The notes under the pieces were generated by a model. The model saw only the letters and a list, made by a program, of their open reading frames with translations. It was not told the DNA's origin and ran no database searches. Positions 52,982-62,532 of a stretch of 64,000 nucleotides of DNA are shown here, piece by piece. Made by a program: the position numbers and the translations under genes. Numbering within the stretch: position 1 is the stretch's first letter; the number at the start of each line of letters is the position of its first letter. The DNA is from Streptomyces sp. RKAG290 (GTDB lineage Bacteria > Actinomycetota > Actinomycetes > Streptomycetales > Streptomycetaceae), in assembly GCF_023701695.1 (NCBI RefSeq), contig NZ_JAJOZC010000001.1:7687894-7751893 (forward strand), read 5' to 3'.

Positions 52982-54451
52982 ATGTCCGCTTCACCCACGC
53001 TGCCGACAGGCGCAAACGCCTCAAGGCCGCAACGCCTGGGCTGGAGTCTGGCGCTCCTGGCCTTGGCGCAGCTGATCTTCTCCCTGGACCTGAACATCGT
53101 CTTCGTCGCGCTGCCCGACATCGGCTCGGACCTCGGATTCCCGGGACAGACCCAGCAGCTCGTCGTCAGCGCCTACGTCGTCTTCGCGGGCGGTTTCCTG
53201 CTGCTGGGCGGCCGCGCCGCCGACCTCCTCGGCCGCCGCCGGATGTTCGTCCTGGCCCTGACCATCTACGCCGTCTCCTCCCTGGCCGGCGGCCTGGCAC
53301 AGAGCCCGGAAGTCATCATCGCCGCGCGCGCCGTGCAGGGCATCGGCGGAGCGCTGTTGCTGCCCTCGACGCTCTCGCTGATCAACACGCTGTTCGAGGA
53401 GGGCCCCAAGCGCAACAAGGCCCTCGCGGTCTGGGGCGGCGCCGGAGCCAGCGGCCTGACCGTGGGCGCACTCCTCGGCGGCATCCTCACCGAAAGCCTC
53501 GGCTGGCCGGCCGTCTTCTATGTGAACGTCCCGCTGGCCGGCGCCGTGGCCCTGGCCGCGCTCGCCGTCATCCCGCGCGACGTGCCGCGCACCGAGAAGC
53601 GCAAGTTCGACCTGCCGGGCGCGCTGACCGCCACCGGTGGCTCCACCCTCCTGGTCTTCGCCCTGGTCGAGGGCCCCGAAATGGGGTGGACCTCCGCCAC
53701 CGTGATCGCGGCCTTCGCCGTCGCCGCGGCCCTCCTCGCCACCTTCGCCGCCGTCGAAGCGCGCACCAAGGACCCGCTCATGCCCTTCCGCCTCTTCCGG
53801 AACCGCAACCTGAGCGTCGGCATCACGGTGACCTTCCTCTACATGGCCACCTTCGGCACACTGCCCTACTTCCTGACGGTCCTGATGCAGACCGTGCACG
53901 GCTACAGCGCCCTGCAGACCGGCCTGGCGTTCCTCGTCCCGTCCGTGGCCATCGCCACCGGCACCCAGCTCGGCGAGCGACTGACCACCCGCCTGGGCAC
54001 CCGCACCACCCTGACCGCCGGTTTCGCCATCGGCGCCGTCGGCACCGCTGTGCTCGCACTTGGCTTCGACACCGACGCCACCTACCTGACGGCACTGCCG
54101 GGCCTGGTCCTCTCCGGCATCGGCCAGGGCATCGTCTGGACCGCCATGTGGATCGCCGCCTCCACCGGAGTGGCCCCCAACGAGCAGGGCATCGCCAACG
54201 GCATGGCCTCCACGACCCTCAACATCGGCAACGCCATCGGCCTCGCCGTCCTGACCGTCATCGCCGACATCGGAACCGGTGGCAAAGCGGGCGAGGCCCT
54301 GACCAAGGCCACCGCGGACGGGGAGTTCCTCGTCGTCCTGCTGACCGCGGCAGGCATGGTCGTGGGCCTCCTCATCACACTCGGCCTGCCACGCAAGGCG
54401 CCCGCACCCACCCCGACCACCGCAGAGGACACCGTCCTCTCGGTGCGGTGA
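52982..54451 (+). CDS. DHA2-family MFS drug exporter (14 transmembrane segments)
   Basis: 489 residues with about fourteen hydrophobic helices. SLDLNIVFVALPDIGSDLG is the motif D1 region. GGRAADLLGRRRMF is motif A, and AARAVQGIGGALLLPSTLSL motif B-like. EmrB/QacA-type proton-driven efflux is expected. It is controlled, probably, by the divergent MarR/ArsR pair through the inverted repeat at 52907-52938. It is the nearest plausible exporter for the product of the upstream peptide/sugar locus. Confidence 0.9.
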   Translation: MSASPTLPTGANASRPQRLGWSLALLALAQLIFSLDLNIVFVALPDIGSDLGFPGQTQQLVVSAYVVFAGGFLLLGGRAADLLGRRRMFVLALTIYAVSSLAGGLAQSPEVIIAARAVQGIGGALLLPSTLSLINTLFEEGPKRNKALAVWGGAGASGLTVGALLGGILTESLGWPAVFYVNVPLAGAVALAALAVIPRDVPRTEKRKFDLPGALTATGGSTLLVFALVEGPEMGWTSATVIAAFAVAAALLATFAAVEARTKDPLMPFRLFRNRNLSVGITVTFLYMATFGTLPYFLTVLMQTVHGYSALQTGLAFLVPSVAIATGTQLGERLTTRLGTRTTLTAGFAIGAVGTAVLALGFDTDATYLTALPGLVLSGIGQGIVWTAMWIAASTGVAPNEQGIANGMASTTLNIGNAIGLAVLTVIADIGTGGKAGEALTKATADGEFLVVLLTAAGMVVGLLITLGLPRKAPAPTPTTAEDTVLSVR

Positions 54452-54462
54452 GCAGCTGACAA

Positions 54463-54556
54463 GGAGCCGTGCCGGTCGTTCCCCCGCACGGCACGGCTCC
54501 ACTGCCGCTCGCCACTGCTGCTCCCCGGGCATTCATGCCTCGGGGAGCAGCCTTTT
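54463..54556 (+). terminator. Two consecutive terminator hairpins after the exporter gene
   Basis: GGAGCCGTGCCG (54463-54474) pairs with CGGCACGGCTCC (54489-54500). A second stem starts GCTGCTCCCCGGGCAT at 54517 and closes with GGGGAGCAGC, followed by CTTTTGTG ending near 54556. The second is a classical intrinsic terminator. Confidence 0.75.
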
Positions 54557-54706
54557 GTGCGGCCCTTCACCACGCGCCGGCCGGCCGGTCCAGTAGGCGT
54601 GTGGGCCGTCGATGCCGCATGTGGGCAGGTTCGTGCGCGCACACGGCGCCGAAGACGGCGTGATCTGGTGTTCGTCATGCTGCAACCCGGCGCCTTGCAG
54701 AGGCCG

Positions 54707-54766
54707 TTGACATGGTATGGCGCCCTGCCTACGGTGTCACCGGTGGCGTTACATCGTTGTAATGCC
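54707..54766 (+). promoter_or_regulatory. Promoter and palindromic operator of the GH43-like gene
   Basis: TTGACA (54707-54712), 17 bases, then TACGGT (54730-54735) forms a strong housekeeping-type promoter. GGCGTTACATCGTTGTAATGCC (54745-54766) just downstream is a near-palindrome of the kind bound by LacI-type sugar repressors. Confidence 0.6.
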
Positions 54767-54818
54767 ATCGGTGTCTCCTCCTCACGGAACCCGCACTTCC
54801 TGCCCCAAGGAGCCGACC

Positions 54819-56401
54819 ATGCGCGCCACCCCCGTCCCCGCCCCCATCCCAAGCCGCACAAGAGCCCTACGCCGCGTCGCGACACTGTCGGCCGCCCTGC
54901 TCGCCGTCCTCTACGCCTTGTTGCCTGCATCGGCCACCGCTTCGACGAGCGCGACCGGGTCGGCGAGTGCGACTGGGCTGGCGAGCACCGTCGGGTCGAC
55001 GAGCACCACCGCGTCGACGAGCGCGACCGGGTCGGCGAGTGCCGCCGCTCCGGCAGCACGAGCCGCGGCGGCAGGCGGATTCCGCAATCCCCTGAACTCA
55101 GGGCCCGACCCCTTCATGACGCACTGGAACGGCTTCTACTACCTGACCACCACGCAAGGTGACAGCATCCGGATGTGGCGTGCGTCCTCACTCGGCGCTC
55201 TGGCCGCCGCCGACCCCGTGACCGTGTGGACGGACACCGACGCCTCGCGCAACCGCAACATCTGGGCCCCGAGTTCTACCGTTTCGGTGACCGCTGGTAC
55301 CTCTACTACACCGCTGACGACGGCGTGGACGACCATCACCGCCTTCACGTCCTCGAGTCGGACGGCGACGACCCAGCCGGCCCGTACCACTACAAGGCGA
55401 AGCTCGCCCCTCCCAACCACGCCAATGACTTCGCGATCGACGCCGGCATCCTGCAGCACAACGGACGCCTCTACCTGGCGTACAGCGGCATCAACCAGTA
55501 CCAGCACAACGGACTCAACATCGCCCCGATGTCGAACCCGTACACCGTCTCGGGCAACGCGGTGGCCATCGACGCGGCCGGTGGCTGCCCAGAGGTGAGG
55601 GAGGGGCCGGAGTTCCTCTATCGCAACGGCCGTACGTGGATGACCTACTCCACCTGCGACACCGGCAAGCCCGACTACCAGATCTGGATGAAGTCCCTGC
55701 CCGCGACCGCCGACCCGCTGGTGCCCGGCAACTGGACCCAGCACCCCGGGCCGGTCTTCTCGCGTGCCGACGACCGCGGTGTGTTCGGTCCGGGCCACCA
55801 CGCCTTCTTCCGCTCACCCGACGGCGCCGAGGACTGGATCGTCTACCACGCCAAGACGACCTCGGTGAACACGTACTCCGACCGCACCACCCGGGCGCAG
55901 CGGTTCACCTGGAAGGCCGACGGCAGCCCCGACTTCGGCCGCCCCCTCGCGCTCGGCGCCACCCAGGACCTGCCCTCAGGCGATCCCGGATCGGGCAACT
56001 ACTGGATCAACGACGACGGCCGGTCCAGCGGAGACGGAACCATCACGTACACGGGCACCTGGAACTCGGGAACCGGGTGCGCCACCCAGTGCTTCTGGGG
56101 CGACGACCACTGGAGCGACCAGGCGGGCAACACCGCCGTCCTCACCTTCACCGGGACGCGCATCGCCCTGTTGTCCGTGAGAGACACCGGCAACGGCATC
56201 GCTGCCCTCAGCATCGACGGCGGCCCCGAACAACGCGTCGACTTCCACGGCGCCATCCGCACCGGCGAGACACGCCAGTACCTCAGCCCCCGGTTGTCGA
56301 ACGGTCGGCACACGCTGCGCGTCCGGGTCACCGGCGAGCACAACGCCCAGTCGACCGGCTCGTACGTCAGTGTGGACCGCGCGGAGATCTACACAAACTG
56401 A
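54819..56401 (+). pseudogene. Secreted GH43-like glycosidase, one apparent frameshift
   Basis: ATG 54819 has AAGGAG 6 bases upstream and encodes a twin-Arg/hydrophobic signal peptide, then a Ser/Thr/Ala repeat linker and GGFRNPLNSGPDPFMTHWNG, the start of a five-bladed GH43 propeller with the catalytic Asp. The frame is lost after NRNIWAP; the next frame resumes with EFYRFGDRWYLYYTADDG, needing one base in CCCC at 55267-55270. Later landmarks are AIDAGILQHNGRLYLAYSG and VREGPEFLYRNGRTWMTYS with the acidic residues. A C-terminal beta-sandwich (YISVDRAE-like ending) may bind carbohydrate. It probably degrades arabinan or related polymers and is likely intact in vivo. Confidence 0.8.
54933..55040 (+). 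repeat. Six 18-bp tandem repeats in the linker of the GH43-like protein
   Basis: Units of 18 bases start at 54933, 54951, 54969, 54987, 55005 and 55023. The second and sixth are identical (GCGACCGGGTCGGCGAGT). They encode Ser/Ala/Thr/Gly hexapeptides forming a flexible linker after the signal peptide. Confidence 0.75.
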
Positions 56402-56843
56402 GGCGGCGGGGCCCCTGGTTCGGGGAATCGCCGCTGCGTTCGGGTTGGCTGGCCGGCAGGCCGCGGGCAGCCAACCAGGCAGCTGACGATGCAGGGCGTC
56501 CACCCCTGCGCCTCTGCCGCGTTTGCGCGGCGGTGTGCCGAGATGATCTCGCCCGCCTCCAGCGATCCGTAGTCTTTGGAGGAGCCTGGAAGTCCAGCAG
56601 GGTCCACTGCCCCGACTGCCCGGCCGCTGCGTCGGGCACCTCGACACGCCGCACCCTCGTGACCTGCAACGGCACACCGTTCACCTCGCCCCCGGTTCGA
56701 AGACTCTCTCCGACAAGCACACCCATCAGCACGCCGGCCTCCTCGCATCGATGTCACGACGTTAGCGAGGAGGCCCTGCTGTCTGGAAGCCATCGACCGT
56801 ACAGGCCCCAGCAGGCATCAACTCTCGCTCGACCGACACACTC

Positions 56844-57356
56844 TTACGTGACAGCCCTCAGCCAGGAACGGAAGTGGCTGTTGAAAGGCTCTGCACCCGT
56901 GCGTAGCGCTGACTGAAGCCATTCGGCAGATGCGGCCGCCTGCGCGATGACATCGGGCGGGTAGGAGTAGCGGACTTGGTGCTCGGCGAATTCGTCCTGG
57001 TCGTCGACGAAGATGTCGCCCCCTGCACGTACACGGCAGACATCGAGGTCCAGGTCGACCATGGTGACCTCGCCGGGGTTCGGCCATCGAGACGGAGTGG
57101 TGACGTCGCAGTACGTGTCCAACCGCTGCGGATCGTCCAGGAACAACGCAGTCCACCAGGCATCGCGGGGGATGAGCTTGACCCGGGCCTCTTTCGATTC
57201 GTACACGGGCCCCGCGTCGCCCTTGCTGTGGACTGTGCCGGCCGGCATGCCGAGCCAGACACCGTGGTCGTCCTCGCCGAGGCGAAACATGGTGCAGTGC
57301 CAGTGCAGGCTTCCGTCGTACTTGCGGGCAGAGAACAGCACCTCAGAGGGATCCAT
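56844..57356 (-). CDS. DUF402 family protein
   Basis: 170 residues. KLIPRDAWWTALFLDD, YCDVTTPSRWPNPGEVTMVD, LDVCRVRAGGDIFVDDQDEF and AEHQVRYSYP match the DUF402 fold, small beta-barrel nucleotide-phosphatase-like proteins. The start is ATG 57356, 9 bases after the stop of an upstream minus-strand gene with similar motifs, so the two may be an operon or a tandem duplication. Confidence 0.82.
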   Translation of the reverse strand: MDPSEVLFSARKYDGSLHWHCTMFRLGEDDHGVWLGMPAGTVHSKGDAGPVYESKEARVKLIPRDAWWTALFLDDPQRLDTYCDVTTPSRWPNPGEVTMVDLDLDVCRVRAGGDIFVDDQDEFAEHQVRYSYPPDVIAQAAASAEWLQSALRTGAEPFNSHFRSWLRAVT

Positions 57357-57365
57357 CTCTGGACG

Positions 57366-57604
57366 CTACCGCGCAGGGCGTTCGGCGAACTCGTCCTCGT
57401 TCTGGGAGTCGTCGCGAAGAGACCGCATGACGTGGAGATCGAGGTCCACCGTGCGCAGGACGGTCTTGTCAGCGTTCTTCTCCGCCTCTTGCTCACGTCG
57501 CTGTACATCTCCGGGCCCGAATCCATACAGAACGTGGCCGTACACCACTCACCGCGCGGGACCAATCTCATGTACGCGATCCGGCCCTGACAGTGGCCGA
57601 CCAC
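57366..57604 (-). CDS. Small DUF402-like protein, apparent frameshift
   Basis: IAYMRLVPRGEWCTATFCMD in one frame and RTVDLDLHVMRSLRDDSQNE in the next together resemble the middle of a DUF402 protein. Adding one base to GGGCCC at 57513-57518 joins them, ending DEFAERPAR. The start is uncertain (57604 or further upstream). It lies directly upstream of the intact DUF402 gene. Moderate to low confidence. Confidence 0.45.
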
Positions 57605-57889
57605 ACGGCGTGATCGTCGTTGCCAAGCCGGTCAGCTTTCCCTTGCGCGCTCAAGTTGCCGTCGCACTTCTGGCCTCCGGTTATCGATCAGCGGGGAGGC
57701 GCTCTCGGCGATCACGAAGATGCAAAGGCGACCCCGCCAACCAGGATCGATCCCGGAATCGGGGGCATCAACTAAGTTGTTCTTTCACTTGCCGTGTCTG
57801 CTCCGCCCTTCAGATGGAGCATGCTGTACTGATGGGCCGTCCGGCTTGGTTCATGAAGGCGGCGTGCGACAGAGCGCTACGGAGCGAGC

Positions 57890-58234
57890 ATGTGGGACGG
57901 CCCTTTTTACCGAGTCAGGCGTGACGGATACGAGATCTGCTTCGTGCCCGGCGCGGGAGAAGACCTTGATGAGGTCTGCAATGTGGACATGTGGGTCATC
58001 CGTGATGACGGCGATCGCTGGTCCGGCACCGTGTTCACTCTCGACGAGGTGCACCGAATCATGGACCGTCAACAGCAGGCAGGCCAACCAGAAGGCGACT
58101 ACTGGTGGTGCTGGGACGGCCTCATCGTCCGTGACGCGGGTGTGGCGTCGATGGTCAAGGTCATCGATGGGCTTGTCACCGCAGGCGAACACGAGACTGT
58201 CTTTCGACACGTGGGTCCCGAAGAGGACTTTTGA
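57890..58234 (+). CDS. Hypothetical protein, about 114 residues
   Basis: Acidic, tryptophan-rich soluble protein starting MWDGPFYRVRRDGYEICFVP and containing GEDLDEVCNVDMWVIRDDGD and YWWCWDGLIVRD. No motif of known function is visible and no signal or membrane segment. Composition and codon use look like a real gene; I do not recognise the family beyond that it resembles conserved actinobacterial hypotheticals. Confidence 0.65.
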   Translation: MWDGPFYRVRRDGYEICFVPGAGEDLDEVCNVDMWVIRDDGDRWSGTVFTLDEVHRIMDRQQQAGQPEGDYWWCWDGLIVRDAGVASMVKVIDGLVTAGEHETVFRHVGPEEDF

Positions 58235-58904
58235 TCTTGTTGCCTCTGGCCGTACCGATTGATGCCCCGAACATGGTCGCTCGTACTGGGATTCCGAAAA
58301 CGTGAAACGTGGCTCCACCTGATCCTGCATTCCGACGAAGAGGCACTTGTCCAGCGCGAAGGCAACGGGGGACGAGCTTGCTGAATCACGACGTCCGGCG
58401 GTAAGTGATCTCGGGGCCGTCGCACTCTGGGAGGACCTCTTCGACTCCCTGACCTCACGGGGAGACGCACGATGCGGTCAGGCCAGGGGTTCAGCGACGA
58501 CTCGGGTCCCGGTAGCCGTCACGATCCGTTGTGGAAGCTCCGTTGCTCGTCGTTTATCAGGTCCCAGAAGGCTCGTAGCCGACGTGGCCGGCGCACTTCT
58601 CAACGAGCCGGGGCTGCTGCTGATGGACGAGCTGCGGAGTGGCTGTGCGACTTGCCGCGGCAGGGACCTCGGGTGGAGGCGAAACCGGTACCGAACGTGA
58701 AGCAAGGGCGTCCGATCTTGGGCACTTCAGGCCGGACACCCTTCAGAGCGCTCAGCCAGTGCCGAACCAGGGCCGATACGGCGCCTTCATGTCGTCCCCC
58801 GGTCCTACTGTTCCGGCCTGATGGCGAGCAGGGAGACACCTGCCCTCAGAGAGAAGTGCCTGCTTGCCCGCAGGCTCTTACCGGATCGGGGTTCCTGGAA
58901 GCTC
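58235..58904. other. Degraded intergenic region
   Basis: About 670 bases with a possible ABC-ATPase fragment at 58554-58643 and otherwise no recognisable coding sequence. It looks like decayed DNA. Confidence 0.4.
58554..58643 (+). pseudogene. Possible remnant of an ABC transporter ATPase
   Basis: Thirty residues read LSGPRRL, then VAGALLNEPGLLLMDELRSG. This mimics an ABC signature motif followed by Walker B (LLLMDE) at the proper spacing. Nothing before or after fits, so it is at most a fragment. Confidence 0.35.
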
Positions 58905-59036
58905 CTAGAAGTAGTGCTTACGCCCACCGACCTTGCGCTCGCTGGTGCCGAGGAGCCACAGGGCAGCGCCGATCGCCACAAGCGCACCACCGGTGGTCGT
59001 GAGCACCCAGGCGCCGACGAGCAAGCCGACAATGAT
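58905..59036 (-). CDS. Small membrane protein (DUF6131-like), start unclear
   Basis: About 43 residues: IIVGLLVGAWVL, then GGALVAIGAALWLLG and a C-terminal tail ending GGRKHYF. This is the usual make-up of the very small two-helix actinobacterial membrane proteins of the DUF6131 type. No ATG, GTG or TTG sits at the expected first codon (59036), so the start may be mutated or unusual. Confidence 0.5.
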   Translation of the reverse strand: MIVGLLVGAWVLTTTGGALVAIGAALWLLGTSERKVGGRKHYF

Positions 59037-59164
59037 CGGACGCCTCGATCGGCATGGGGCTGGGAGACGATGAACTGGGCGCCTGGCCTGGGAGCGCTTA
59101 AGCCAGGCGCCCTTCGGTCCTGTAGAACGGCATCGAGCCCGTATGCGTACCCGGCCCCGGTCTG

Positions 59165-60631
59165 TTACTTGACCAGCGGGGAGCTCTCCGTTTCGGAGTT
59201 CTGCGCCACCCTGCGGCGGACGCCGAACCAGCCGGCGACCAGCATGACGGCGATCACCGGCACGAGCAGCAGGGTCTTGCGCCCGATGTCCGGGTCGTTG
59301 CCCATCATGCACAGCACGCCCGTCAGGAAGACGATCGTGACGATCTCCGTGACCGGGCTCCAAGGCAGGCGGAAGTGTGGACGGGCGACCAGACCGGCGC
59401 GGGCGCGGCGGACGAAGACGAGGTGACAGAGCATGATGATCACCCACGTGCTGATGACGCCCAGAGAGGCGACGTTCAGTACGATTTCAAATGCTTTGCC
59501 CGGAACCAGGTAGTTCAGGCCGACGCCGAGCACGCAGACGGCGCAGGTCAGCAGGATGCCGCCGTAGGGGACCTGGCTGCGGCTCATCACGCGGGTGAAC
59601 CGGGGTGCGGAACCCGCCATCGCCATGGACCGGAGGATGCGCCCGGTGGAGTACAGGCCGGAGTTCAGCGACGACATCGCCGCGGTGAGTACGACCAGGT
59701 TCATGACGTCGTCGGCCGCCGGGACCCCGACCTTGGACAGGACGGTGACGAACGGGCTCTCGTCCCCCGAGTAGAGCGAGCCGGGGAGCAGCAGGGCCAG
59801 CAGGAGGACCGAACCGACGTAGAACAGCGCGACCCGCCACATGATCGAGTTCACCGCTCGCGGCACGACCTTCTCCGGCTCGGCGGTCTCACCGGCGGCG
59901 ACGCCGACCAGCTCCAGAGCCGCGTACGCGAAGATCACGCCCTGCATGACGAGGACCACGGGCATCACGCCGTGCGGGAGGATCCCGCCATGGTCGGTGA
60001 TCATGCTCACGCCTGGTGTGTGGCCGCCCACATCGTGCCGAGTGGCCAGGAGGAAGATGCCGATGAGCATGAAGCCGACGAGTGTGGCGACCTTGATGAT
60101 GGAGAACCAGAACTCCATCTCGCCGAAGACCTTCACCGAGATGAGGTTCACGGCCAGCACCACCGCGAGGGCGGCAAGGGCGAGCACCCATTGCGGGATG
60201 CTCGTGAACAGGCTCCAGTAATGGGTGTACAGCGCGATCGCGGTGATGTCGGCGATACCGGTCGTCGACCAGTTCAGGAAGTACATCCACCCAGCGACGT
60301 AGGCTCCCTTCTCCCCGAGAAACTCGCGCGCGTACGAAACGAAGGAGCCTGAAGAGGGCCGGTGGAGCACGAGCTCGCCGAGTGCCCGGACGACGAAGAA
60401 GGCGAAGACGCCGCAGACGAGGTAGGCGATCGCGAGCGCCGGACCGGCGTCGCGCAGGCGTCCTCCGGCGCCCAGGAAGAGGCCGGTGCCGATCGCACCG
60501 CCGATGGCGATCATGTTCACGTGTCGGGCTTTGAGGCCCTTGCTGTAATCGGCGTCGCCCGCGTCTGCGGGCGTCCCTGTCGCCTCTTGGTGTGCTGCAT
60601 CCTGCGCCGTGTCGACGGCAATTTCACTCAC
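59165..60631 (-). CDS. Amino acid permease (APC superfamily, AnsP/GabP-like)
   Basis: 488 residues from GTG 60631. About twelve membrane helices. The first helix has MIAIGGAIGTGLFLGAGGRL, the APC substrate-binding signature. FVVRALGELVLHRPSSGSFV and YAALELVGVAAGETAEPEKV are conserved in the asparagine/GABA/aromatic permease branch. It is a proton- or sodium-coupled uptake system for an amino acid; specificity is not resolvable. Its upstream 500 bases hold no gene. Confidence 0.9.
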   Translation of the reverse strand: MSEIAVDTAQDAAHQEATGTPADAGDADYSKGLKARHVNMIAIGGAIGTGLFLGAGGRLRDAGPALAIAYLVCGVFAFFVVRALGELVLHRPSSGSFVSYAREFLGEKGAYVAGWMYFLNWSTTGIADITAIALYTHYWSLFTSIPQWVLALAALAVVLAVNLISVKVFGEMEFWFSIIKVATLVGFMLIGIFLLATRHDVGGHTPGVSMITDHGGILPHGVMPVVLVMQGVIFAYAALELVGVAAGETAEPEKVVPRAVNSIMWRVALFYVGSVLLLALLLPGSLYSGDESPFVTVLSKVGVPAADDVMNLVVLTAAMSSLNSGLYSTGRILRSMAMAGSAPRFTRVMSRSQVPYGGILLTCAVCVLGVGLNYLVPGKAFEIVLNVASLGVISTWVIIMLCHLVFVRRARAGLVARPHFRLPWSPVTEIVTIVFLTGVLCMMGNDPDIGRKTLLLVPVIAVMLVAGWFGVRRRVAQNSETESSPLVK

Positions 60632-61160
60632 GGGTGGTTCCACTTTCTGGTGCGCCCGGGCAGAAGCGCACCCGGGTTGTCCGTGCCTTGACAGGGCCCG
60701 CACCACCCCAGCGGCACAGACCGAGGCAGCGCCTTCCCGGTCAGTACGGCTGTATGCGATGGCCTGCGTCACACGGTGCGACTCCACACATGATCCGTCG
60801 CAGGCATTCACAAGGTGGCCATGTGCGCTGCGGCGCCGGATCAGCGTCGCCCCTGTCGCCCCTGTGCAGCGGCGTGTGCCCGCCAGCATCGAGAGAGTGC
60901 GTCGTCAGATGCCCTTCGGGCCGAGGATGCCGCAGCCTCCAGGAGTACAACACTGTCCTGGTCGCTGTGGCCCAGTCCGGCGGTCTCCGCGTACCCTGCT
61001 CGCGGACCAGCTGAAGAAGCGGAGTCGGAGGTCGGCACCGACGGGAAGTGTGCGCGCCGGCGCTCCAGGAATCCGAACCGCGGCAACAAACTGAAGCAGG
61101 TTCCCTTCCTTGGTAACGAGAGGTGCCCTGGTGCCTGACGACGACTCTGGATTCCCGTAG
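60632..61160. other. Intergenic region without recognised gene
   Basis: About 530 bases between the permease start and the epoxide hydrolase stop, both minus strand. No convincing frame; the permease promoter should be here. Confidence 0.35.
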
Positions 61161-62372
61161 CTACCCGTGGCCGCGCCGTCGGAGGTCACGCAAGGTTCGG
61201 AAGAACGCCCTCACGTCGCCTACCAGCAGGTCGGGCTGCTCCATGGCCGCGAAGTGGCCGCCCCGGTCGTAACTCGTCCATTGCACGATGTTGTTCGTCC
61301 GCTCCGCGATGTGCCGGAGAGGGATGAAGTTGTCCTCCGGGAAGTCCGCCAGCGCGGTGGGCGTCGTCGAGGGCTCGGGATACGGCGCCGAGTAGTCGGC
61401 ATGCGCGCGCTCGTAGTAGATGCGGCCGGACGATCCGGCCGTTCCGGTCAGCCAGTACAGCATCACGTTGGTGAGCATCTGGTCGCGGTCGACGGCATCT
61501 TCCGGAAGGTCTTGCGAGTCGGTCCACTCTTTGAACTTCTCGACGATCCAAGCCAGTTGGCCCACAGGTGAGTCGGTGAGGCCGTAGGCCAGGGTCTGTG
61601 GCCGGGTGGACTGGATGTCGGCGTAGCCCTGGCGGTCACGGCTCCAATTCCGCATGCGTTCCCAGGAGGCGAGGGTGCGCCGACGCTCGGCAGGGTCCAA
61701 TGCGTTCAGTTCGTCCGCACTGGGCTCCTGTGTCGCGCCTGAGCTCGGCAGCAGGTTCAGGTGTACACCGATGACCTGGTTGGGCCGGATGCGGCCGAGT
61801 TCGCGGGAGATGCCCGCCCCCCAGTCGCCACCCTGCACTCCGTACCGCTCGTAACCGAGGCGCTCCATCAGCACGGCCAACGCGGCGGCGACCCGCTTGA
61901 ACTCCCAGCCTCTGTCCGTTGTGGGCCCTGACAGTCCGAACCCCGGAATGCTCGGCAGCACCAGGTGGAATGCGTCGGCAGGGTCACCGCCGTGGGCTCG
62001 CGGGTCGGTGAGCGGGCCGGCGATCTCGGTGAACTCCACGATCGAACCCGGCCAGCCGTGCGTCATGATCAACGGCGTCGCATCCGGCTCCGGCGAACGG
62101 ATATGGGCGAAGTGAACATTCGCCCCGTCGATCGTGGTGGTGAACTGCGGCCACTGGTTCAACCGGGCTTCCGCCGCACGCCAGTCGTACTCGTGCCGCC
62201 AGTACCTCACGAGCTCCTTGAGGTAGTCCCGCGGAATGCCGTAGGTCCAACCCGCTCCGGGTAGTTCGTCCGGCCAGCGAGTGCGGTCGAGGCGCTCATG
62301 GAGATCCTCCAGCTCGGCCTGGTGGATGTCGATACGGAATGGGTTGATGCTCTCGTCAGGCAACGTCGTCAC
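61161..62372 (-). CDS. Epoxide hydrolase (alpha/beta fold)
   Basis: 403 residues from GTG 62372. The N-terminal epoxide-hydrolase lid domain begins INPFRIDIHQAELEDLHERL. The oxyanion motif HGWPGSIVEF, the nucleophile Asp in VQGGDWGAGI and the catalytic His in DRGGHFAAMEQP are in place. Tyrosines of the cap are likely in MLYWLTGTAGSS and IYYERAHADY. It opens epoxides to diols by a covalent ester intermediate. Confidence 0.9.
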   Translation of the reverse strand: MTTLPDESINPFRIDIHQAELEDLHERLDRTRWPDELPGAGWTYGIPRDYLKELVRYWRHEYDWRAAEARLNQWPQFTTTIDGANVHFAHIRSPEPDATPLIMTHGWPGSIVEFTEIAGPLTDPRAHGGDPADAFHLVLPSIPGFGLSGPTTDRGWEFKRVAAALAVLMERLGYERYGVQGGDWGAGISRELGRIRPNQVIGVHLNLLPSSGATQEPSADELNALDPAERRRTLASWERMRNWSRDRQGYADIQSTRPQTLAYGLTDSPVGQLAWIVEKFKEWTDSQDLPEDAVDRDQMLTNVMLYWLTGTAGSSGRIYYERAHADYSAPYPEPSTTPTALADFPEDNFIPLRHIAERTNNIVQWTSYDRGGHFAAMEQPDLLVGDVRAFFRTLRDLRRRGHG

Positions 62373-62532
62373 GCCCACAACCCTGAAGTGTCCCCGGCAA
62401 CTCGGCAAGCCAATTCTCCCTGGCGAACTGGCTGTTCCGGGGAGTGTGAAGTGGCCGCGGACAGAGGGCTCGGCGCTTCGGGGCCGGGTCGCCGGTGGCA
62501 GGGGCCGTTACTCGGGTGCTTCTTGGGGTTTG

